Assembly (NCBI RefSeq): GCF_048007035.1
Contig: NZ_CP180355.1
Location: forward strand, 5,456,001 to 5,520,000
DNA length: 64,000 nt
Direction: 5' to 3'
Source of the DNA: Imperialibacter sp963977595
Lineage (GTDB): Bacteria; Bacteroidota; Bacteroidia; Cytophagales; Cyclobacteriaceae
Shown here: positions 16,725 through 28,900 of the stretch, one piece after another
How positions within the stretch are numbered: position 1 is the first letter of the stretch
Layout of the letters: the number at the start of each line of letters is the position of its first letter
The notes under the pieces: model-generated
Database searches by the model: none
Told to the model about the DNA's origin: nothing
What the model saw: only the letters and a program-made list of their open reading frames with translations
Made by a program: the position numbers and the translations under genes

Positions 16725-17516
16725 ATGTTATCGACTACCTGGAGGTGCTTGTGGATATTTTTCTGGCTAATCTCTCTGCCTTTTTTTGTGAGGGGGCAGG
16801 AGATCGCTATTACCGGAGTTTACCAGGGCAAATCTCTGTTTGTTCAAAATCCTCTATCTGAGGGCGTTGAGAAGTTTTGTGTAAGAGAAGTATTGCTTAA
16901 CGGGCGTGCGCTCAACCTTAATTTGAAGCTGTCAGCACTCGAGATTGACTTCAAAGGGCTCGACTTATACACGCCTGTTTCGATAAGAGTGCTTCACGAC
17001 ACCATTTGTTCTCCCAAGATTGTAAACCCGCAGGCCATTTTCTGGCATAGCTCTTTTCGCTTTAATAGCATTGTTTTCATTGAGGAGGAAGTCAAGTGGA
17101 ACACCCGAGGAGAGAGGGAAAAAGCATCCTATATTATTGAAAGATTGGGGGGAGAAGATTGGATTGAAATAGATGAAATACCCTCACAGGGGCAATTTGC
17201 GTCCAGTGATTATTCTTACTTTCCTGAGCTGACCGAGGGCTCGAATAAATTCAGAGTAAAATACAGAGCAAGTGCCAACAACTATCTGTACTCTGACGAG
17301 GTTGAGTTTGTTTACTACAAGGTGCCCATCACCTTCACTCCCAAGGTGGTGTCCGACAAAATGACGCTATCGAGAGCGACTGCTTTCGAAATCTTAAATG
17401 AAAAGGAAGAAATAATCCTGACAGGAAACGCCAAAGAAATCCCTCTTCGTCTTTTGAAGCCTGGCAACTATTACATCATTCTCGACGGCTTTAAAGAGTC
17501 GTTTGTTAAGAAGTGA
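16725..17516 (+). CDS. Secreted protein of unknown function
   Basis: About 263 residues, not recognised as a named family. A signal peptide (CLWIFFWLISLPFFVRG) precedes beta-rich sequence. The middle segment (KWNTRGEREKASYIIERLG through NKFRVKYRASANNYLYSDEV) looks like a fibronectin-type or immunoglobulin-like fold, of the kind that precedes sorting domains in Bacteroidota. The C-terminal ~70 residues (from KVPITFTPKVV) resemble a small beta-sandwich but lack a clear type IX sorting motif. The frame is open from 16647, immediately after the permease stop. The ATG at 16725 is preferred because it starts the signal peptide. It is possibly co-transcribed with the permease. Confidence 0.6.
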   Translation: MLSTTWRCLWIFFWLISLPFFVRGQEIAITGVYQGKSLFVQNPLSEGVEKFCVREVLLNGRALNLNLKLSALEIDFKGLDLYTPVSIRVLHDTICSPKIVNPQAIFWHSSFRFNSIVFIEEEVKWNTRGEREKASYIIERLGGEDWIEIDEIPSQGQFASSDYSYFPELTEGSNKFRVKYRASANNYLYSDEVEFVYYKVPITFTPKVVSDKMTLSRATAFEILNEKEEIILTGNAKEIPLRLLKPGNYYIILDGFKESFVKK

Positions 17517-17533
17517 GGAGTTAATGTTGCTTG

Positions 17534-18925
17534 TTAAACCAGTGCAATTCCAAAGAACCTGTCCAAGACAGTCAGGATGAAGATAATACCCAGTACAATC
17601 GGGCAGAAGTAGCTCACCATCAGGTTGATGAATTTTTCTACAAAAGAGCCATGATAGTTAGGGTAACCCTGGGCAATCTCTTCATTGAGGTTGTGCTTTT
17701 TCCACACATAGGCGCCAAAGAACGAAATCAGGCAGCCGCCCAACGGCAGCAGGCTGTCATTAGCAATGTCCGACACCAGTGTCATGAAATCAGTCGGGTT
17801 GACGTTACCCATATAGGTGATAAAAGAAGAGAAGAAGGGAGAATAGCCATTGGCCATCAGCGACGGGATGCCAACTATAAATATGATTATTGCTATCAGC
17901 CAAACAGCCTTTTTTCTGTCTATTTTGAGTTCATCCACTGCGTAGGCCACAGGCACCTCCAGAAGTGATACAGTACTGGTGAGAGCTGCAAAAGAAAGCA
18001 AAAGGAAGAAGGAAGCGCCCACTATTATCCCGAGAATTGGCCCAAATGACTCAAAAACGCCAGGAAGTGTGGCAAAAATAAGTCCCGGACCACCGGTGAC
18101 CTCGTGCAAGTTTCCCTCACTCATGTAGGCAACGAAGGGAAACATCATCAAACCTGCCAAAAATGCCACGGAAATATCGGTGAGGGTGATCAGGGCTGCG
18201 GAGGAGATAATGTTCTCGTCTTTAGATACGTAGCTGCCGTAGGTAATGAGTGCTCCCATACCTAAAGAAAGAGAAAAGAAAGCCTGACCAAGTGCACTGT
18301 ATACTACTTCAAAATTGATTTCAGAAAAGTCGGGTACGAGGTAAAACTTAACCCCCTCCATGGCGTGAGGCAATGTCATGGCGTAGGCCACTAGCGAAAT
18401 AATAAGAATGAGGAGGGTAGGCATCAGAATTTTGGAGGCTTTTTCGATGCCGCCGGACACACCCTTTGAAACAATAAAAGCAGTAGAGAACATGAACACA
18501 GCACCATAGGCTCCAATTTTGACCACATCCTTGATGTAATCTCCAAACTGCCCTCCAATGGCAAAGTTGCCCATTAACATTTCGAGAAAGTAGCCAAAGG
18601 CCCAACCAGCCACCACGTTATAGAAAGAAAGGATAAGCACGCCGGCTAGCACCCCCATTTTCCCAAGAAACTTCCATTTCGGAAATCCGAGAGCACCAAA
18701 TGCTCCAACTGGGTCTTTTTGAGTTTTTCGACCTATGGCAATCTCAGTCACCATCACCGGAAAGCATAGGATGAAGCAAAAGCCGAGGTACATCAACACA
18801 AAGGCTGCTCCGCCACCGTCAGCTACTTCAAAAGGGAATTTCCAGATGTTGCCCAAACCAACAGCTGAACCAGCCGCTGCTGCAATGAAACCGATTTTAC
18901 TATTGAAATTCCCTCTAGAAGCCAT
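17534..18925 (-). CDS. Neurotransmitter:sodium symporter (NSS) family transporter
   Basis: 463 residues with eleven or twelve membrane helices and the NSS/LeuT N-terminal signature GSAVGLGNIWKFPF at residues ~18-31, which forms the sodium and substrate site in TM1. TM6-like unwound sequence appears in QAFFSLSLGMGALITYGSYV. The family couples sodium entry to amino-acid uptake. The lack of charge substitutions in the TM1 motif suggests an active transporter. The gene is monocistronic: it converges on 16725-17516 with a 17-bp gap and has about 1 kb of noncoding DNA upstream. Confidence 0.92.
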   Translation of the reverse strand: MASRGNFNSKIGFIAAAAGSAVGLGNIWKFPFEVADGGGAAFVLMYLGFCFILCFPVMVTEIAIGRKTQKDPVGAFGALGFPKWKFLGKMGVLAGVLILSFYNVVAGWAFGYFLEMLMGNFAIGGQFGDYIKDVVKIGAYGAVFMFSTAFIVSKGVSGGIEKASKILMPTLLILIISLVAYAMTLPHAMEGVKFYLVPDFSEINFEVVYSALGQAFFSLSLGMGALITYGSYVSKDENIISSAALITLTDISVAFLAGLMMFPFVAYMSEGNLHEVTGGPGLIFATLPGVFESFGPILGIIVGASFFLLLSFAALTSTVSLLEVPVAYAVDELKIDRKKAVWLIAIIIFIVGIPSLMANGYSPFFSSFITYMGNVNPTDFMTLVSDIANDSLLPLGGCLISFFGAYVWKKHNLNEEIAQGYPNYHGSFVEKFINLMVSYFCPIVLGIIFILTVLDRFFGIALV

Positions 18926-19935
18926 TTGGTAGTTAGGTTAAGTTTGTTTCCAACTTGCAATCTATCAAATGCGACGAAAAATCTTTATTACGTAGCGTCA
19001 TAATTATTTCTGCGGTCAATTGTGGGCTTCGTAAGCGCCACTGTAAGAAGTCAGCCCGTATTTTGGATCTAATTATCGAATTCGTCTGCATAACTCCTCT
19101 CCGAGGGGCTCGCTTCTGTTAACTTACATTCCATGTAAGATTAATATCTGAATCTCACCTACCTGGGATGTAATCCCATCAAACCTATGGAACTTCAGTT
19201 CACATCAGTTTGTCAATGAAGCGATATAGTGGTCTTAGAGAGCTCAATAAATTAGATTAATTATACTTTAAATTAATATAATTCAATTATATTGAAGTAG
19301 GGCTGCTTCTTATTGAAATGACAAGGCGGGCTGGTTGTGGCCAACTCTTACACATGTAGTAATTCGGAAGAGATTGACAAACAGGCTACTTGGACGATTT
19401 TTATATTTGAAAAATGCTGGCGTTGCATTTCGTGAGAATTGGAAATGACGTGACTACTTATAAATAAGTATTTATTATCAGCCAAATTAAATTGATATGA
19501 ATATTATTGGTATTAATTATATAATTCCTATGTTTATGCCTCAATTGTATTTTTACAGGTTGTTGCACCGCTACTGAGAGATTTTATAGGTTAAGTTGTA
19601 TGAATAATTTGATGTTTACCAACCCCGCAAAAACTACAAAATAGAATAAAAGCCAACTTTAGTTTTTCTTTAGGTAACCCCGAATTTTCATCAGCTATTC
19701 CTGGATTATAAGGATCATAACTTGATCTGAGATCAGTGGTGTTAAGCTAGTCATTCAACAATCTTTTAGTTCAAACACCTCTTATCTTCGACGAAACTTT
19801 TTGTTATAGCATAGGATCTTTGCTATTTGTATCGTCAATAGTTATGACTTTCTGACAAAAATATTGTAATTATAAATCGGTGTTTTTTTCATCTGATCGA
19901 AATATGAATTGGACCATTTCTAACCTTAGCCGGTC
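18926..19935. other. ~1 kb AT-rich noncoding region upstream of the giant fibre gene
   Basis: No plausible coding sequence, tRNA or transposase remnant is visible on either strand. The stretch is notably AT-rich, especially 19250-19560 and 19840-19900. A small hairpin (TGGGAT-GTA-ATCCCA, near 19163-19177) is present without a T-tract. A weak Bacteroidota-like promoter candidate is TTTTTG at 19798-19803 followed 18 bp later by GCTATTTG (19822-19829), matching only the TTTG half of the -7 box. It would give a leader of about 100 nt. The region must hold promoters for the NSS gene (minus) and the fibre operon (plus). Confidence 0.5.
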
Positions 19936-22900
19936 ATGAAGATAAATTTGGCAAAAATCAAACTGGCAATAATAGTTTGCCTTATTCCTTTTTTTGGTGC
20001 CAGGGCTCAGGAGTTCTCAGTAGGTGTTAACACACTTACTCCAAATAAGAACGCTGTTTTGCACCTGGTGTCCCCAAATAGTAATCAGGGATTCCTTGTT
20101 CCACAAGTTTCTACCAGTCAGCGGCAGTCCATGATTCCGATACTTGCTAGCGGAACCACTAACAATGGATTGATTGTGTATGACGGTGATGAAAACAGTT
20201 TCTACTATTGGGCCAATGGTGCGTGGCGCAAAGGGCTGGGTGTGTTTGAAGGAGCTGTTGCCGGCGGCGATTTGACCGGGACGTTCCCTAACCCTGTCTT
20301 GAAGCCTTCCATAGTAACTTTTGACAAGCTTGCACCTTTCAGCGTTATCGGTGAGAAGATAGCCCCTGGAGCAGTAACAACTAACAAAATTGAAAATGGT
20401 GCTGTTACCTCTGATAAGTTGGCTGTAAGCGGAGCTACAGCAGGCACATTTGGCAATGAGACAACGGTATCGCAAGTAACAGTGAATGACCGTGGCATCA
20501 TCACAAGTGTGGCAAACGTCGCAATATCTATTGTGTCGGACAATATCGTTGATGGCAGCATCATTAATATTGACCTGGCTGACAATACCATTACTATCAA
20601 TAAGATTGATGCCGAAGGGACGGTCTCCTCCGTATTGGGGACGGATGCAGCCGGTGCCCCAACCTGGATACCGCTAAGCAATTTTGCGAGCTCTACTTTA
20701 GCTACAAGCAATGTATTTATTGGCAACGACACAGGGACAGCCTCAGCCCAACCCGTTATCGGTGATGCCACTCTTACCTACACAGCTACAGGTGCCGATT
20801 TGCAGCTGGCGGCAGATGCGGTAACGGCTAACGAAATCGCTACAGGTGCCGTCACAAGTAATGAGATTTTGGATGGGGGGGTGCAAACCGCCGATATAGC
20901 CGATCAGAATGTCACTACTGCAAAAATTGCGGACGACGGAGTCACCGCTACCAAAATCAATGCTGACGTGGCTGGGGTCGGCCTGAGCCCAAATGGTACG
21001 ACTGGTGCCCTGGATGTAAATGCAGGCAACGGTCTGACTATCAATGGCGATGACCTTGAAGCAGACATTGCTCAGTTGGCTGGTCAGGGCCTGGGGGCAA
21101 ACACTGGGACTGGGGCAGTGGACATTAAAGTAGACGGCACTTCGCTCGAAATAGCATCTGATATTGTGCAGGTAGCGAGTGGTGGAATTAGCAATGCGAA
21201 ACTTGCCGCTGATGCTGTTACTTCCGATAAAATTGCTGATGGCAGCATAAGCGCAGCCGATATAGCGACGGGAGCCGTCAGTACCGATGAGATTTTGGAT
21301 CTTACCATTGCCACAGCGGACATAGCCGACAACGCTGTAACCAGAGATAAAATTAATGGCGATGTGGCAGGCGATGGCCTTGAGCAACATACAGATGGCA
21401 CGCTAAGGGTGAAAGTAGGGAGTGGACTCTCTTTTGACCCTGATAAAAAGCTACAGTTGGCGATTGTGCCTAACGATGACGAATTTTTGATTGGTACCTC
21501 GTCGGGTTTTGAAGGAACCACGGTGGTGGGAGACATTAGTATGACCTATAATACTGGGACAGACCGAATTGACTCCAAAATACAGCCAGATAAAGTGACT
21601 GCCACAGAAATAGCTACAGATGCGGTTGGGAGTGCCGAAATTCTCGCTGGAGCGGTTAATACGTCCGAGCTTGCCGATGGCGCTGTGACCAATGCGAAAT
21701 TAGGTGCCAGCGCTGTGACCTCCGATAAAATAGCTGATGGCACTATTCAGGCAGTAGACATTGTGAATTTGGGCGTAACCACCGCCAAGATTAATGACAA
21801 TGCCATAACCACCGGTAAAATTGCAGACGGCCAGGTGCAGACATTGGATATTGCAGATGCAAATGTCACGACTGCCAAGATCGCCAATAATGCGATAGTG
21901 ACCGGCAAACTAGCTGATGATGCAGTTACTCCTGCCAAATTGGATGCGCTTGTTGCTGGCTTGGGTTTGGTTCAAAATGTTACAGGCGCTTTGGACATAG
22001 GAGAGGGCAATGGTATCAAGGTAAATGCTAATGATATTGAGGTAGACCTGAGCGATATTGATGGTGTAGCCTTGCAGGAGAATGCTGGTGTGCTTGACGT
22101 TCAGTTCGATGATGTGACGATTGGTGTCAATGCCGATAAACTTGAAGTTAAGGATGCTGGCATCGTTACGGCGAAACTAAATGATGGTGCTGTCACAAAC
22201 GCAAAATTGGCTGATAACTCGGTTTCAACAGGAAAGATAGTCGATGGGACAATACAGGCAGGGGATATTGCCGACGGGAATATTACCAATGTAAAACTGG
22301 CAGCCAATTCAGTAAATACTGGAAAGATTGAAGATGGTCAGGTTCAAACGGCCGATCTGGCTGACGCCAACGTGACAACCGCCAAGGTAGCTGACTCAAA
22401 TATTACCACTGCTAAACTAGCCGATGATGCAGTAAACGCAGCTAAACTCAATGCAGATGTAGCAGGTGCTGGACTTGTTCAGAATGGAACAACTGGAGCG
22501 ATAGACATCGGTGCTGGCAATGGCATTACGGTGAATGCTAATAATATTCAGGTAGATATTTCAGGTATTGCAGGAACTGCCTTGGCTGATGATGGCAGCG
22601 ACGGAACCCTTGATGTGCAGGTGGATGGAAGCACTATTGGTGTAAATGCAAACAAACTTTATGTGCCTGCTTCCGGCATAACAGCTACACAACTTGCGAA
22701 TGACGCTGTCACAACTAACAAGTTGATCAATGACGCAGTTACCACCAGTAAAATCGCTGATGGTAATGTGCAAACAGCGGATATTGCTGACGCCAATGTG
22801 ACAACCGTAAAAATTGCTGACAACGCTATTACAACAGCTAAAATACAGGATGGTCAGGTGCAGACCAGTGACATTGCTGATGCCAACGTAACCACAGCAA

Positions 22901-25900
22901 AAATTGCTGATGGAAATGTGACAACAGCTAAGCTGAATGATGATGCAGTTACTGCAGCTAAACTGAACGCTGACGTATCTGGAGCAGGCTTAATCCAAAA
23001 TGGAACAACTGGCGCAATTGACATCGGGGCAGGAAATGGCATCACTGTGAATGCTGACAATATTCAGGTTGATATTTCTGGTATTGCAGGAACTGCATTG
23101 GCTGACGATGGAACTGATGGCACTTTGGATGTGCAGGTAGACGGTAGCACCATTGGAGTAACAGGCAATGCCCTTTTTGTACCAAATGCCGGAATTGGCA
23201 CTGCCCAAATCGCCAACGCAGGCGTAACAACAGCAAAACTCGCTGACGGCAATGTGACGACGGTGAAAATTGCCGATGGCAGTGTCACGACAGCCAAAAT
23301 TGCCGATGGCAATGTCTTAACTGGTAAGATCGCAAATGATGCGATTACAAGTGCCAAGATACAAGACGGGCAGGTGCAAACGAGCGACATTGCGGATGGC
23401 ACCATCCAAACGATAGATATCGGCGATAATCAAGTGACTGTTGCTAAACTCCAAAACGGTACGCCGGGTAACACTCAATTGATAGTGGCTGACCAAACGA
23501 CAGGGGAGCCCGGTTACGTGAACTTATCCACAGTAATCGGAAATTTAGCTGGGAATGGTCTGGTTGGGAATGTGGAAAAGATCGATGCCAACGTCGATGA
23601 CGTTACCATTGAAGTGGTAACTGATAAATTGCAGTTGAAAGATGGGGGAATTACCAATCCAAAAATAGCCAGCAGAACAATTACATTTGATAAATTGTCT
23701 GGAACAGCAGGCTTTGAAAATTCATTGCTAATTAACAACTCTTCGAATTTTCCCGTTTGGTTCGCACCAGGATCCAATCAAGTACTTATTACTAGCTCGG
23801 GAGGAAGTATTACGACTAAGCCAATAGGTGAATTTGCCACCAATAACCTCGCTTATGGAAGTATTTTTATCGGAAATTCTTCAGGTATCTCCACTCAATT
23901 GAGTGTGAATAATGCTGGCAACTTAATTATAGGTAACGGAACTTCAGCCGCTTCGCTGCCATTGACTGGTGATATTAATCTGAATGGTGCTGGTGCGACA
24001 TCAATCCAAAACAACGCCGTTCAGGGTGATGACATCGACGTTACCTCCGGGAACTTTGTAGTTGCAGGACCCAATCAAGTACAGCTCAACAACACAAATG
24101 GCCTGCAGGTGGCTAACGCTACCGATTTGAATGGTAGCCTGACTATGGATGGCTCTACTTTCAGTTTGGACGCAACCGGAGCCTCGAACGTGACGACCAC
24201 TGCTGGGGCGTTGACGCTGCAAGGTGCCGGAGGCGTGAACATAGGAGCCACTGGCGTGCTGACTAATGTCATCGGGGGTTTGAACGTTACCCAGGATGCA
24301 GATATTGATGGTAACACAACCCTTAATGGTAACGTGACGCTGGGAGATGCCTCAACCGATGGTGTAACCGTAACAGGAGAGATACTTGGAGGCAGCCCAC
24401 TTAATTTTGAAGGGTCAACCAACAATAATATATACACCACTTTTTCCATTACTGATCCAACTATAGCCCGTACGATTAACTTTCCAAATGCGAGTGGAAC
24501 GGTTGTCTTGTCGAGTGGGTTGTCGTTAGCTAATAACCTGGCTTTAACCTCTGATAATAACGGGCAAATTGCCAATGCCACCGACCTTCAGCCATTTACA
24601 GTAGAAAGTAATGACATTAATATAGGTGATGATGCAAGTGATCAGGTCGACTTCATTGGCCAGGTCGACTTCAATGGTAACGTGGATGCCAATGCAGGAT
24701 TAGACGTTACAGGTGGCGCTTTGACTGTAGACAACCAGGCTATCACTCAGACGACAGGGGGTCAGGTAAGCTTTGCGGGCAATGTAGACGCTACGAATGG
24801 TTTAGATGTTACGGGAAATGCCTTAACGGTAACCGGCCAGGCATTGACCCAGACAGTAGGTCAGGTTAGTTTGGGAGGCAATGTAGATGCGACCAATGGT
24901 TTAGATGTAAGTGGGGCTGACTTGACAGTGAATGGAGGCTTCACGGTAACGAATGGTACAGGTGCCTTAGATGCTGGAGCTACAGAGCTAACGAGTTTAA
25001 GTTTTGATGCGAGTGCTACTACGGCAGATGATATATTGACATCGGTAAGAGCAGATGGAGTAGCAACAGATACCAAGCTAGTAACAGAGAAGGCCGTTCG
25101 GGATGCGATCACTGGCAGCGTAACTGCCGACAACGGTTTGACCGAAGAGGCAGACGGCAATATTAAGCTAGGTGGCCCCTTGACTGAGGCGACGACAGTA
25201 GCTACCGCTGCTGGTTTTGGTTTAACGGTAACCACAGATGGGGGGGACAGCTTTGTAGTAGACGGAGCCAATGGAGATTTAACAGTAGATACAGACGGCA
25301 ATGTAAGTCTTGATGGAACAGCGACCTTGACGACCAATGATCAGGTCGACTTCAATGGTAACGTGGATGCCAATGCAGGATTAGACGTTACAGGTGGCGC
25401 TTTGACTGTAGACAACCAGGCTATCACTCAGACGACAGGGGGTCAGGTAAGCTTTGCGGGCAATGTAGACGCTACGAATGGTTTAGATGTTACGGGAAAT
25501 GCCTTAACGGTAACCGGCCAGGCATTGACCCAGACAATAGGTCAGGTTAGTTTGGGAGGCAATGTAGATGCGACCAATGGTTTAGATGTAAGTGGGGCTG
25601 ACTTGACAGTGAATGGAGGCTTCACGGTAACGAATGGTACAGGTGCCTTAGATGCTGGAGCTACAGAGCTAACGAGTTTAAGTTTTGATGCGAGTGCTAC
25701 TACGGCAGATGATATATTGACATCGGTAAGAGCAGATGGAGTAGCAACAGATACCAAGCTAGTAACAGAGAAGGCCGTTCGGGATGCGATCACTGGCAGC
25801 GTAACTGCCGACAACGGTTTGACCGAAGAGGCAGACGGCAATATTAAGCTAGGTGGCCCCTTGACCGAGGCGACGACAGTAGCTACCGCTGCTGGTTTTG

Positions 25901-28900
25901 GTTTAACGGTAACCACAGATGGGGGGGACAGCTTTGTAGTAGACGGAGCCAATGGAGATTTAACAGTAGATACGGACGGCAATGTAAGTCTTGATGGAAC
26001 AGCGACCTTGACGACCAATGATCAGGTCGACTTCAATGGTAACGTGGATGCCAATGCAGGATTAGACGTTACAGGTGGCGCTTTGACTGTAGACAACCAG
26101 GCTATCACTCAGACGACAGGGGGTCAGGTAAGCTTTGCGGGCAATGTAGACGCTACGAATGGTTTAGATGTTACGGGAAATGCCTTAACGGTAACCGGCC
26201 AGGCATTGACCCAGACAATAGGTCAGGTTAGTTTGGGAGGCAATGTAGATGCGACCAATGGTTTAGATGTAAGTGGGGCTGACTTGACAGTGAATGGAGG
26301 CTTCACGGTAACGAATGGTACAGGTGCCTTAGATGCTGGAGCTACAGAGCTAACGAGTTTAAGTTTTGATGCGAGTGCTACTACGGCAGATGATATATTG
26401 ACATCGGTTCGGGCAGATGGAGTAGCAACAGATACCAAGCTAGTAACAGAGAAGGCCGTTCGGGATGCGATCACTGGCAGCGTAACTGCCGACAACGGTT
26501 TGACCGAAGAGGCAGACGGCAATATTAAGCTAGGTGGCCCCTTGACTGAGGCGACGACAGTAGCTACCGCTGCTGGTTTTGGTTTAACGGTAACCACAGA
26601 TGGGGGGGACAGCTTTGTAGTAGACGGAGCCAATGGAGATTTAACAGTAGATACAGACGGCAATGTAAGTCTTGATGGAACAGCGACCTTGACGACCAAT
26701 GATCAGGTCGACTTCAATGGTAACGTGGATGCCAATGCAGGATTAGACGTTACAGGTGGCGCTTTGACTGTAGACAACCAGGCTATCACTCAGACGACAG
26801 GGGGTCAGGTAAGCTTTGCGGGCAATGTAGACGCTACGAATGGTTTAGATGTTACGGGAAATGCCTTAACGGTAACCGGCCAGGCATTGACCCAGACAGT
26901 AGGTCAGGTTAGTTTGGGAGGCAATGTAGATGCGACCAATGGTTTAGATGTAAGTGGGGCTGACTTGACAGTGAATGGAGGCTTCACGGTAACGAATGGT
27001 ACAGGTGCCTTAGATGCTGGAGCTACAGAGCTAACGAGTTTAAGTTTTGATGCGAGTGCTACTACGGCAGATGATATATTGACATCGGTAAGAGCAGATG
27101 GAGTAGCAACAGATACCAAGCTAGTAACAGAGAAGGCCGTTCGGGATGCGATCACTGGCAGCGTGAGTGCCGACAACGGTTTGACCGAAGAGGCAGACGG
27201 CAATATTAAGCTAGGTGGCCCCTTGACTGAGGCGACGACAGTAGCTACCGCTGCTGGTTTTGGTTTAACGGTAACCACAGATGGGGGGGACAGCTTTGTA
27301 GTAGACGGAGCCAATGGAGATTTAACAGTAGATACAGACGGCAATGTAAGTCTTGATGGAACAGCGACCTTGACGACCAATGATCAGGTCGACTTCAATG
27401 GTAACGTGGATGCCAATGCAGGATTAGACGTTACAGGTGGCGCTTTGACTGTAGACAACCAGGCTATCACTCAGACGACAGGGGGTCAGGTAAGCTTTGC
27501 GGGCAATGTAGACGCTACGAATGGTTTAGATGTTACGGGAAATGCCTTAACGGTAACCGGCCAGGCATTGACCCAGACAATAGGTCAGGTTAGTTTGGGA
27601 GGCAATGTAGATGCGACCAATGGTTTAGATGTAAGTGGGGCTGACTTGACAGTGAATGGAGGCTTCACGGTAACGAATGGTACAGGTGCCTTAGATGCTG
27701 GAGCTACAGAGCTAACGAGTTTAAGTTTTGATGCGAGTGCTACTACGGCAGATGATATATTGACATCGGTTCGGGCAGATGGAGTAGCAACAGATACCAA
27801 GCTAGTAACAGAGAAGGCCGTTCGGGATGCGATCACTGGCAGCGTAACTGCCGACAACGGTTTGACCGAAGAGGCAGACGGCAATATTAAGCTAGGTGGC
27901 CCCTTGACTGAGGCGACGACAGTAGCTACCGCTGCTGGTTTTGGTTTAACGGTAACCACAGATGGGGGGGACAGCTTTGTAGTAGACGGAGCCAATGGAG
28001 ATTTAACAGTAGATACGGACGGCAATGTAAGTCTTGATGGAACAGCGACCTTGACGACCAATGATCAGGTCGACTTCAATGGTAACGTGGATGCCAATGC
28101 AGGATTAGACGTTACAGGTGGCGCTTTGACTGTAGACAACCAGGCTATCACTCAGACGACAGGGGGTCAGGTAAGCTTTGCGGGCAATGTAGACGCTACG
28201 AATGGTTTAGATGTTACGGGAAATGCCTTAACGGTAACCGGCCAGGCATTGACCCAGACAGTAGGTCAGGTTAGTTTGGGAGGCAATGTAGATGCGACCA
28301 ATGGTTTAGATGTAAGTGGGGCTGACTTGACAGTGAATGGAGGCTTCACGGTAACGAATGGTACAGGTGCCTTAGATGCTGGAGCTACAGAGCTAACGAG
28401 TTTAAGTTTTGATGCGAGTGCTACTACGGCAGATGATATATTGACATCGGTAAGAGCAGATGGAGTAGCAACAGATACCAAGCTAGTAACAGAGAAGGCC
28501 GTTCGGGATGCGATCACTGGCAGCGTGAGTGCCGACAACGGTTTGACCGAAGAGGCAGACGGCAATATTAAGCTAGGTGGCCCCTTGACTGAGGCGACGA
28601 CAGTAGCTACCGCTGCTGGTTTTGGTTTAACGGTAACCACAGATGGGGGGGACAGCTTTGTAGTAGACGGAGCCAATGGAGATTTAACAGTAGATACAGA
28701 CGGCAATGTAAGTCTTGATGGAACAGCGACCTTGACGACCAATGATCAGGTCGACTTCAATGGTAACGTGGATGCCAATGCAGGATTAGACGTTACAGGT
28801 GGCGCTTTGACTGTAGACAACCAGGCTATCACTCAGACGACAGGGGGTCAGGTAAGCTTTGCGGGCAATGTAGACGCTACGAATGGTTTAGATGTTACGG

